Part shown: positions 54,989 through 64,000 of the stretch, piece after piece | Position numbering within the stretch: position 1 is the stretch's first letter | How the letters are laid out: every line of letters starts with the position of its first letter | DNA from: Staphylotrichum longicolle | Taxonomy: Eukaryota > Ascomycota > Sordariomycetes > Sordariales > Chaetomiaceae | Reading direction: 5' to 3' | NCBI GenBank assembly: GCA_019096155.1 | Contig: JAHCVI010000002.1 | Span: 1,116,001 to 1,180,000, forward strand | Length of the DNA stretch: 64,000 nucleotides | Notes under the pieces: generated by a model | The model's input: the letters and a program-made list of their open reading frames with translations, nothing else | Told to the model about the DNA's origin: nothing | Databases searched by the model: none | Translations under genes and position numbers: made by a program

Positions 54989-57900
54989 CTATTGCCCCTC
55001 CCCGGCAACTTCCTCTCCCTCGTCCAACTTGACCACCCTCTTAACCTTCTTCTTCTTCGCCTTCACCACCGCCTCCCCTCCTTCTTCCCCTCCTCCCTCC
55101 CCTACCCCAGCCCCGGTTCCAGCCACACCCTCAATGTCCTTCTTCTTCGTCACTGTCTTCTTCTTCTTCGGTTTCACCGCCACCCCCTCCTCGCCTTCAC
55201 CTACACCTACACCACACCCTCCCCTGTCCCCGCGGCCGCAGCCGCTTTCTTGCTCTTCCCACCACTCCCAGCCGCCTTCTTCTTCTTCTTGCTACTCACC
55301 ACCACCACGCCCTCCGCCGGCACCCCCTGCGCGACCTGCACCCGCTCGCTCGCCCGCTGCATCTCCAGCCGCAGCCTCTGCACCTCTTTGAGCGCCTGCG
55401 CCATCTCGGCCTCCTCGCGCGCCTGCCGCTCGTGCTGCAGCGGTCCACCACCACCACCGTCTCCGCCAGCACCACCGCTCGGTCCCTCGCCTAGGCTGAG
55501 GTCGTCGAGATGGGAGGATGTGATCTGCAGGAGGGACTGCTGTTTCGCTCGGGCAGCGGCCTTGGATGATGATTTGCGGTTAGCTTTGGATTTGGGGAAG
55601 GGGTCGGAAGAGGCGGTGGTGGCAGGGTCCGAGTCGTAGGCGGTGTTGGTGGTGGTGCGCGGGGTGGAGAGCCCGCTGGAGGTTCCGTTGCCAGCGCCGG
55701 GTGTGGGGAGGAGGGTTTCGTCTGCTGCGACGACGATGCGTGCGCGGGGTTTGGGTTTGCTTGAAGGAAGCTGGGCGTGTTGCTGTTGTTGTTGGGGGGT
55801 GGCGCGGCCGGAGAGGTTGATTTTCTCAAGGTCGAGCTGCATGATGGGGATGGCGTCGATGTCGAGGTCGGGCCCGTTTTCTTTTGAGAGGATGGTGTGG
55901 ATGGGCGTTGATCGGCCGCCGGAGGCGGTCGAGTCGGGGATGTAGAAGGGGTCGTCGCGGTACCGCTCCATCCGGTCGGCTTTTCGGCGGGCGACAATGT
56001 CGGGATCGAGATAGCTCTCTTCTGATTGTTGGTATGACCTGGCGCCCGACACTTCCTCCGGTGCGTCCATGAGCCGGTTGATAGCCGGCTCGCTGGACAT
56101 GCTCGTCGCGGCGGGCTTTTGGTTGTAATATGCTTCGAACTCGTCGTCTCCCTGCGCGGGGAGCATCAATGAGTCGGCCTGTGACAGCAGACTGTTGAGG
56201 TTGGGGTGGATGGGCTCGTCGAGGTCAAGATCGTCGGGCATTGGCACGTTCTGTTGCGTCCCCGCCGCAACCGAATTGAGCTCCCAGCCGGCAAAAGGCG
56301 ACGGGATTGCTTGTGTGAGAAGCAATGGCGCGTCTTGCTGGACTTCGTCATTGGACGGCGCCTGGCCGGCGGCCGCCTCAGCGGTGAGTTTGAGCAGCTC
56401 AATAAACTCGACGGCGCGCTCCTGAACTTCTAGATACGGATGGGAAGCGAATGGCTCCAGAACGTGGATGACGCGAGCCATAAGCAACGAGACACTGGAC
56501 TTTCTCTCCGCAGTCCAGGGCGCTTGGTCGTCCCCAGCAACGTGTGCAAACAGCTTCAAGACGGCCTGCAAACACGTCGCAAGGACCTCTGGGTACTCAA
56601 TTCGGGGAATCAAATCCAGCAGGTTTCGTAGCGCGTCGTCGGGAGATAACAGCTGGTAAGCATACTCTCCAACGATCCAAGCGACAGGCTTGAGCGCTCC
56701 AGAGACCACAGGTCGTGAGGCCGAGATCTCGGAATCCATGCGGGATATGACCAGTTCGGCAGCTCGTACAGCGGCGGTCCTGATAGCTTGGACCTTGACG
56801 GCCACATTCCTGATCTCGTTGCCGATCTTTTCTGTGATGTCACCCGGCAACTTGGATGTTGACAGATCGAGGTCCGAGTCTCTTGCCCGAGGCGGGGGTG
56901 CGACGCGGGCGAGCTGGGTCAAGACATCGAGGTACCAATCGAAGTCGACCATGTTGGCGTAGTTATCCTGAGAGCACATCCTCAAAATTCGGCCAACCAC
57001 GTCGACTGTGTAGTCTTCAGGGAGAGGCGGAGCGGCACGTTCCTGTGTCTTGCGACGCCGCCTGGGATCTGCGCCTGTCTCGTCGCTCGAGTCTGTTTCG
57101 AGGTCCTGGCCCTCGAGCCCGTTTTGTTGACTGAGCGCAGCAGACGATGCCTTGAGCTGTCTCATCAGGCGGCTGACAATGGACACCAAATTCTCGCTGC
57201 TGACCATGCCCTGGACTAGGTCAAGGGCCTTTATCCTGATTGTGATGTCCTCGCTGTCGATACATTCCAGAATCACGTCTTCCTGCTGCGCAACGAGAAA
57301 AGGGTGGGTGACGACGATCCGGTTGAAAGCCAGGAGGGCGACATATTTAACTGGTTCTTTTCGTCAGCAACGAGCACACACTCCGCGCCACACTATCTCA
57401 AACTCACGATTGGGGTCGCTGTTGCCGGACACCATGCCCCTGAGCTTCGTGACACAGAGCTGGGCGACCTCTTCCCTTGCCGAGAAATCTTCCCCTTCTC
57501 CGAGAATCCCGCCTTGGATGATGCCGTTAATACACTCGTAGAGAAGAGACATGGCCGGGGTAGTGCGTATGAGGTTTGTTAATGGGGGAAGCAGCTTCCG
57601 GACCAAGCGCGGTTCGAGGGGTGTCAGAGTAGCAAACTAGAGCACCTTCAGCCTATGTGCACACAAGGTAAATGAGGGCTGTCTCTTACAAGCTTGATAA
57701 GCTTTATTGCCATCCAGTTGTTTCCACCGTCAACCAGGAGCTCAAATAGCCGTGGAGCTAGTGGAAGGAAGTCGTGTGGTCTCCGCCAGCCCAGTTCACA
57801 CACAACATTCACAATTGCCGCCGTCACGCTCGAGTCCTCGTCGGGGTCCATCAAGCGCTCTTTGATTTTTGGCCATGCCGCACGAAGTGCCTCGGGATAT

Positions 57901-58507
57901 ACCAGTGCCAGTCGATAAAGAGTGACCACCGTCTTTTTCCGGATCGCGGCATGTGAGTGGCTAAGGCGAGGAAGCAAGTCGCCGAGGAGCGACATGGCGA
58001 GGGACGGGGTGACGAGGTGAGGAAGGGCGGTAATTGGAAGGGATATGATGGTCGGTAATGACGCAGCCACATCCTGAACCAAGTCAGTAGGCAGTCTCCC
58101 CCCGGAAAGCCGACACTACCTACCTTTTTCAAGAGATTTGTGGCCATCATGAGCACATCCGTGTCGGGACGGAAGCTCTGGACAGCAGCGAGGTATCCAA
58201 CTCGTTTCTGGTGATATTTCTGTGACGACATGACCTCGAGGACATGGAACGAAGCCCAGGACATGTCGTGCCCAACCATTTCGAGGTAGACGAGCTTGAG
58301 CAAGGCCGTGGCCTTGACGTCTGCATGCCCGGGTCAGCTGGGCGGGTTGGGGGACGAGTTTGCAGCAGACCAACCCATATCCTGACCGCGAATTTCGGAG
58401 CGGCATTCTTTCAGACAGTTTTGGATATATTCCCTCTCGTTGCCCTTGTGGTTCCGCAGACCTCGGATGAGGTCGTACAGTGATTTCTCGAACCTGGCGG
58501 GCATCAT
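54989..58507 (-). CDS. APL5: AP-3 complex subunit delta
   Basis: Large adaptin of the AP-3 coat, which sorts cargo from Golgi/endosomes to the vacuole. Minus-strand exons: 58507-58375, 58320-58124, 58073-57690, 57636-57408 and 57350 onward. The N-terminal trunk is clear: RFEKSLYDLIRGLRNHKGNE, QDMDVKATALLKLVYLEMVG, SSQKYHQKRVGYLAAVQSF, then HEAT-like repeats to about residue 620, a Ser/Pro-rich hinge and a Lys-rich tail. As written, the frame stops at 55207 after GTGEGVV (1028 aa). Adding one G in a (GGTGTA)n tract just before that stop continues into a Lys-rich tail (VKPKKKKTVTKKKD ... KKKKVKRVVKLDEGEE) ending at 54989, as expected for delta adaptins. I therefore extend it, with reservation. 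It diverges from EMC2, 653 bp away. Confidence 0.9.
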
Positions 58508-59160
58508 CAGCACGGCGCTTCACGGAGGACGTCGGGAGCGGTGGGTCGGCGCACATGGCGGAAAGTGTGTAGGTATATTACTGTCTATCTGTCCAGAGCG
58601 TCGAACGCGCAGTCAGCGGCCTCGGGGCCGGATCCTCGATGTTCGGTATTGGATCGCGGGGCAGAGATCTTGGAACCCGCGTTCTGGCGGGGTTTATTGG
58701 CGGAGGGTTCTGTTGAAAATAATGGGATGCGATGCGACAAGGCGCATCTTGCCGGGGGAGTTCGAGAATTTCGGGCCACGGGGCTGCTATGTCGAAGCTG
58801 GGGTGATTTCTGCCCCTCGCGCGACTCGATCTGCTAGGTGGACGACGATCGCGATGCGTGGTGAGGGACGCTACCCAGTAGGTCCAGGTTCAGGCGCAGC
58901 ACGTCACTCGACAGTGTTGCAGCTCCCGAACTAACACTGTGGTTACAGCGGAACAAACAAACACCGTAGCACCGACTCCTGGGCGCCGCCAGGGATCTCG
59001 AGCTGGGCTTGGCTTGGCAAGCAGCCATCCCAGGAGCTCCAGGAGCTGCTCTGTCCGCACGGTGTCCACTACACTCCATTGACGAGAGCTCGACGCAACC
59101 CGCTTATCACGACAACGGCCTTCCTTCTCCGGTCCATCCCAGATTTCAAGACTATAGCAA
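58508..59160. other. Divergent promoter AP-3 delta/EMC2
   Basis: 653 bp between outward-facing starts. No gene seen. Confidence 0.5.
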
Positions 59161-60294
59161 ATGGCGAGCTCAGTCCTCCAGTCGCCAACCGAGCTGTCGC
59201 CGGCGGCAGCGCTCGCATTGTCCCAACAGGCTCCGTCAACCTGCGCAGCTCAGCCTCGACGTGTCCTCGTCGCCTCTCAACACCCTGATCACTGGATCCG
59301 AGAAGCCAGAGCTATGGATGCAATACGAAACCTCATTCTGTCGTGCCTGCGGACGGGAGACGATTTGGCCGCCAACGCGTGCTGAGGCGCCTGACGACTC
59401 GCTTCGGGCCGACAACGAGCGGGTGCAGGCGCTCAGAGGATTGGTGAAGGAAGCCGAGGCCAAGAACAACGGCGAATTGGAGGCTGTTTTGAAGGAATAC
59501 AATGGGCTACTGGCGGAGAATGACACCAAACATTGTTCGTCCTCACGCTTCTCTCGGTGTTGCTAATCACGGTGGCTGACGCAGGGTGCAGCCTATCGCG
59601 AAGAGGCGGATCGCGCTCTTGCGGTCCATGGGTCGCCTACCCGACGCGGCTCAGCTCTTGTGCAGCTTCTCGACTTCTCCCCTACGATGCCGAGGCGTGG
59701 TCGGAGCTGTCGGATATCTACCTGTCTCAGGGTCTGTATCACAGGCCATCTACGCCATGGAGGAGGTATTGGTGCTGGCGCCAAATGCATGGAATGTATG
59801 CAGTCCAACCACGGCCCGGGACCTAAGCCTATGCTAATGCACCTCTCAGATCCACGCGCGGCTGGGCGAGCTGCAGTACATGGCCGCTACCGCCTCCGGG
59901 GTGGATAAGGGCTCGTATCAAAAGCTCATGGCCGAGGCCATCAAGCGTTTTTCTCGGAGCATCGAGCTGTGTGACGATTATCTCCGTGGATACTACGACT
60001 TGAAGTTGGTGAGTATATCGTCGTGGAGACGCTGAGATGGCAGCTGACGCCTTGCAGGTTACAAAGCAGCTGCTCAGTGATGGTGCCAAGGCGACAAGAC
60101 AAGCCGACGATAGCGAGTTTGCCCTCCCAGACACCAGCACCATTGAGCGGCTGAATGAGCTGGCCACGGCCAAGCTGTCAGAGATTGTGCGACACAGCGG
60201 TGCGCATGATCGGGGATGGCGTGGTTACAGCGAGGCCGAGGTTGCAGCAGCTCGGGAGTTGCTTGCTGAGGATGCAACTGCAACCAAGAGGTGA
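59161..60294 (+). CDS. EMC2: ER membrane complex subunit 2 (TPR protein), frame-disrupted
   Basis: Cytosolic TPR subunit of the ER membrane complex, which inserts and stabilises membrane proteins. Probable exons: 59161-59534, 59585-59795, 59850-60008 and 60057-60294. Recognisable pieces, in order but in changing frames: MASSVLQSPTELSPAAALAL, KPELWMQYE, LILSCLRTGDDLAAN, VLRRLTTRFG, ADNERVQALRGLVKEAEAKN, QPIAKRRIALLRSMGRLPDA, VQLLDFSPT, DAEAWSELSDIYLSQGLY, AIYAMEEVLVLAPNAWN, IHARLGELQYMAATAS, EAIKRFSRSIELCDDYLRGY. The last two exons are intact. At least six single-base breaks lie between 59230 and 59755. The pieces are too well preserved for an old pseudogene. Confidence 0.8.
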
Positions 60295-63200
60295 CGGCTC
60301 GCGGGGATGTGCGCTGCGGCACAGCGCAGAAATCCAGTGACGCGGTCGCGATGCCGGCAATAACGGGAGTCATGGCGGAGACGGCCGGGAAGGAGAGTTC
60401 ATGGCGCAGGTTGGAACCGACCTGTGTCGCGGTCCTGCAACATCGCGTTCAAGGTTCGAACTGTTTTCATCGAGACTCCCAGTCTCATTGGTGCCTGACT
60501 GCTTTTGCCTGCATTAGCCGATGTGTGGGTCTTGGGCAATAAGGCACAAAAGGGAGGAGCCCGAACGTGGCTCCAGTAAACAAGACGGAGGATGTCTGCT
60601 TGCGGTGGTGGGGAACGGGCGGAGCGGGCCTTGAAGCCCAACTGGGTTGCGGTTCAATGGGCCTGGTGCTTGCTGAGGCTCACCCAATACCCCTCCCGGT
60701 CCGCCTCCGGCACAGAAACCAGAGATCGTCGGGCTGGGCTCAGTAAAGACCGGGTTTGAGTGGGCGAGCAAACACACCTCCCCAACCGGTTTGCGTTGCC
60801 TGGTGAGAGCATCCCTATGGCCGTTTCCATGACCTCATCGAGGATGCAGTCGTCCCACGGCCCCTGGAGCCGTTTCCCAGGTTGAGCGCTAGCCTGGGGC
60901 GCCTCTGCAGGGCCGACGTCGACGTGTCTGTCGACGAGACTAGAGTTCGAGACTGAGCTGTCGCCGCAGTGGGTTAGCAGAGTTCGATATATACAAGAGG
61001 CGGCAATGCAAATGGTGTTTGGGCACGAGGACTCTCTATATCTATCCAAGGCCTCAGCGTCCGCAGGATCTCGTCTTGCATCTCCGCATCCGCCTGCCCG
61101 CTCCCGTCGAGGCTCCAGATTTGCCCCTGCACTCCCGCGCTTCAGTCCTCGCAGCTTCTTGGTGATTCGAGTCTTGGGGTCGGTTTACACCTTCGCATCT
61201 CTTGTGTTCCCAACCCCACGCCTGTCGTCCTATCCCTCAGCACCTTGAGGCTCAACACAAGGCAAAAGGTAAAGCCATGTGCGATAGTCGAGGTTGCCTT
61301 CAACAGCATCGTGACCACAAGAGACCAGTGAAGTTGCAGAGAGAGAGATTCGCATTCGTCACCGACCCAGGACACCGGGTGGGGGCTGAGAGGTGCTGAG
61401 GGACGGCTTTGGCCTGTCTCTGGATGTGCTCGCTGACTGCTGCGCCAATGCCTTTGCGCCCTCCATGTCCCGGGACTGCAGAGGGGCTCACCGCCTGACA
61501 GAACACCCCCTTGGGTTGTTGTTGCAAGTTGACGTCGGGCCACGAGAGCACCGCTTGTGTCTGCGTTTGGGGGGAGTCTGATGCCGGGGAACTGTGGAAG
61601 AGCGAAAGTGTGCAAGACGAATCGTGAGTGAGGTTTTTCCTGTAGGCAGGGGCAACCCTTCGCCTCTCTTAGCGCCGCAGCTGACTGCATCATCCTGCAC
61701 CCAAGACCTGCATTCTCCTCACACTTTCTCCATTTGTACATTTATTACTTTCCCTGCAGCAGACCCCGACTCAACCCGGCTATTGAACACTGAAGCCGGG
61801 CCCAGCACCGTGCGTTGACTGCGTGTCCCTCGGGTGCTGCTCTGCGAACGTCAATTTTCTCCGTTAAAATCGCTCTGTGCCTTGCCAACACAGTTGTTCA
61901 TTGAACTTGCCTGCTGTGTCTCACCTACACAACCGTCCAGCTTGACTTGCAAACCAGCAACTTAAAATCCAATTCTCGGCTTTCCGACGATTCTCTTCTG
62001 CAAGGCATCGCAGTAAGCGCCGCGCACACACACACACACACACGCCGATTTACCGACCTACCACATCCAGCAACACAGCACCGCAGGAACAAGCGACCCC
62101 ACCACACCGCACTTGGTCTGATCTCGCTGTTGGACGGCACACAACGTTCATCCCATCTTTGGCCGAAATCAAGATCGACAACAACGGGGATAAACCTTTC
62201 CTGACAGCTTGCGGCCGAGATCATTTTCCAATAGGGGCACTCAACCTCCGGTATGAAGATCATCTCTTTCCGTTTTGTTCTCTGCTCGATCTCAAACCTC
62301 TTCTTTTTTTTTTTTCGTTCTTCCTGCTCCTGGCCGTCGTGTGGTACATTCCCTCATTCTCAGGCCAGTCTGGCGGTTCACCTTCCCGGAACTGTGCGCT
62401 GCTGAGCGGTGTTGCCCCTCAGGCTTGGCAGTTGTTGGTCTGGCGGCCTGCACATGCTCTCACTCCCACCCAACACCATGGCGGCCCTGGGAAGCGGGAC
62501 CACCAGAGGCGGGCAGAAGAGGGTCTCTTCTCGCCCCTCGGCTTACACCCATACAAAGGCACGTCTCATGGGTATTCCTGGTATTCCGGGACCAGGCTGC
62601 CATGCTGTCGTCGATGTACAACGAATCCGTCATCGTCAACGTCTTCGCTGTGTCAGGTCACCGCGCTGGGGGCCCAATGAGGACCACCTCGCTGGCCCCG
62701 CCTTGCTGGTTGCCTTGCTGCACTGATGTTTCTGGTGCTGTCGTGGGGCTTCCACGAGCCGTCAAGCGATGAGCGCACCTCACTGACGCTATGCCAGTAT
62801 TGAGGCTTAGTTATTCCATTTAGTGCCCGTGTGCTATGACAGGTAGCTCCCTGACCGAACGCTCCCGACATCCGTCCCCTCCAACTTTGCAAGCTGTGCC
62901 CTTGAGGTCACGAGTGTCACCTTGGCCAGGCTGCTCACAGCCCTCCCTCCAGAGCAGAGGCAAGTTCTCGACCCCGCCTTATGCCCTTCCCCTCATAAAC
63001 TCAGCTTCCCTTGCTCGATTCCTGCTTTTCTTGTGAGCGTTGTTTGCCAGTCCACACCTCACCTTCTTCACCCATGGCGGGCGGAATGGGTTAAGGGTCC
63101 AATTCCGTTGCGCCTGGGTCCTCGCCCTCTTACCTCACCCTGGTCACTTTCTCGGCAGCCCCTCGAGTGGATCTGGTCTAGGCTTTTTGTGCATATCGTT

Positions 63201-63609
63201 CCCGCTTGTCGCTGACCAGCGACCCAGACAAGCAAAACCCGATCGACTCCTCCTGTTTTCGCGCCCAACATATAGCGAACATATAGCGCCGTGCGTCAAC
63301 GCTCTCCCCGAAGGACCATCGCCTGAAACCGACAGACCTGTCACAGGACAGTTGGCGCCCTCTCATCCCTTTTGCAGCAACAACCCGCCCGTTCCTCGAA
63401 CCATTCAGCCTCTCCCCGCCCAAGGAGCAGCTCGCGCATTCCAAGCCACAAACACCCCTGCAACAACACACACCGCCAACCCTCCGAGTTGGTGCATAAG
63501 ACGCCGGTAACTACTTTATTGGCAACCAACGCACGAGTCGCTCTCGCTTTGTTGCTCTTCCTCCGTGGACTCGTCAAAGAGTAAAGGGTGTCGGATATAA
63601 GCATCACCA
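60295..63609. other. 3.3-kb non-coding region with simple repeats
   Basis: No gene is supported. It contains a CA dinucleotide run at 62021-62044, a T-run at 62306-62317, and pyrimidine-rich stretches from 61650 to 62160 and 63030 to 63600 resembling long fungal leaders. The repeated phrase ACATATAGCG occurs at 63268 and 63279. It is probably a large promoter/5' UTR for the gene at 63610, possibly with a non-coding transcript. Confidence 0.45.
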
Positions 63610-64000
63610 ATGCCGCTGTAAGTCCCAACCTGGAACTGGAGCTCGACCGCCCTCCCCTGTCAAGCGGCTGTGCCGCAGGAACCCCGTGTTTTTGCTCCAG
63701 GGCGTCCCAAGTTCCTGGCTGACCCGTCGCCAATTGCCCTCCTTCACAGAAATCGCCGAACCGGGCCACCCAACAAGAAGCACGTTCAAAATTCGGATTC
63801 ATCAAGTTTCGAAGACGACGCCGAGTTGTCATCGCAACACAGCGAGGACTACAGCGAGTCGCTGGCTGACGACGACGACGAGGAAGACGAGGAACAGTGG
63901 GGCGACGAGTACGACGAGCTTGAGCCTTCGGATTCCGCGTCGACAAGCAACGAGTACAGTCCCGCCCTCCCACGATCCCACAGCCCACGCCCCCCCGTGG
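63610..64000 (+). CDS. Acidic protein of unknown function, 5' part only
   Basis: The proposed first exon is 8 nt (63610-63617, ATGCCGCT), followed by a 132-nt intron (GTAAGT...TTCACAG) and exon 2 from 63750 to the window edge. The product starts MPLNRRTGPPNKKHVQ. It then becomes strongly acidic (SLADDDDEEDEEQWGDEYDEL) and Ser/Pro-rich, which suggests a disordered nuclear or chromatin-associated region. The gene continues beyond the window. Without the rest I cannot name it. Confidence 0.6.

Overview
The window is nuclear DNA of a filamentous ascomycete, most likely a sordariomycete of the Sordariales type (inference from protein content and style; no search was run). Genes carry short 49-80 nt GT-AG introns with CTNAC-like branch sites. 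Coding regions are GC-rich. The gene set is typical of such fungi: ERG4, a SepH/Cdc7 septation kinase, V-ATPase subunit c with a vma-3-like layout, and an intron-containing tRNA-Lys. There is no sign of bacterial operons, CRISPR arrays or intact transposons.

Layout. 0-8.6 kb is the accessory part: a medium-chain oxidoreductase, a protein with a fungal NLR-type N-terminal domain but no NTPase, and three copies of a degenerate unnamed repeat in long non-coding stretches. 8.6-17.4 kb holds a C2H2 regulator, an alpha/beta hydrolase facing a DUF218 protein, dihydrofolate synthetase (FOL3) and an unknown acidic protein. 19.3-24.9 kb is the septation-initiation kinase. 26-33 kb holds a small claudin-like membrane protein, ERG4, tRNA-Lys(CUU), V-ATPase subunit c and SNU13. 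33.7-44.8 kb holds a SAC/hSac2 phosphoinositide phosphatase, the 25S rRNA methyltransferase BMT6, transketolase and a coiled-coil protein. 45.9-48.8 kb holds two tandem, strongly diverged paralogues of an unrecognised family. 49-60.3 kb holds a broken carboxylesterase-like gene, an LCCL-domain membrane protein, the queuine tRNA-ribosyltransferase accessory subunit, AP-3 delta and EMC2. The last 3.3 kb before the window edge is non-coding and leads into the start of an acidic protein.

The genes do not form one pathway. Loose themes are membrane traffic and phosphoinositides (SAC phosphatase, AP-3 delta, V-ATPase c, EMC2) and RNA metabolism (SNU13, BMT6, QTRT2, tRNA-Lys).

Two cautions. First, several conserved genes (transketolase, EMC2, AP-3 delta tail, SAC phosphatase exon 1, carboxylesterase, one SepH junction) have single-base frame breaks, mostly in G or C runs. 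The pattern fits consensus errors better than many independent pseudogenes. Second, the best candidates for undescribed biology are the 45.9-48.8 kb paralogue pair, the first of which has an in-frame TAG, and the repeat-flanked NLR-like orphan at 4-5.5 kb. I found no clearly new multi-gene system.
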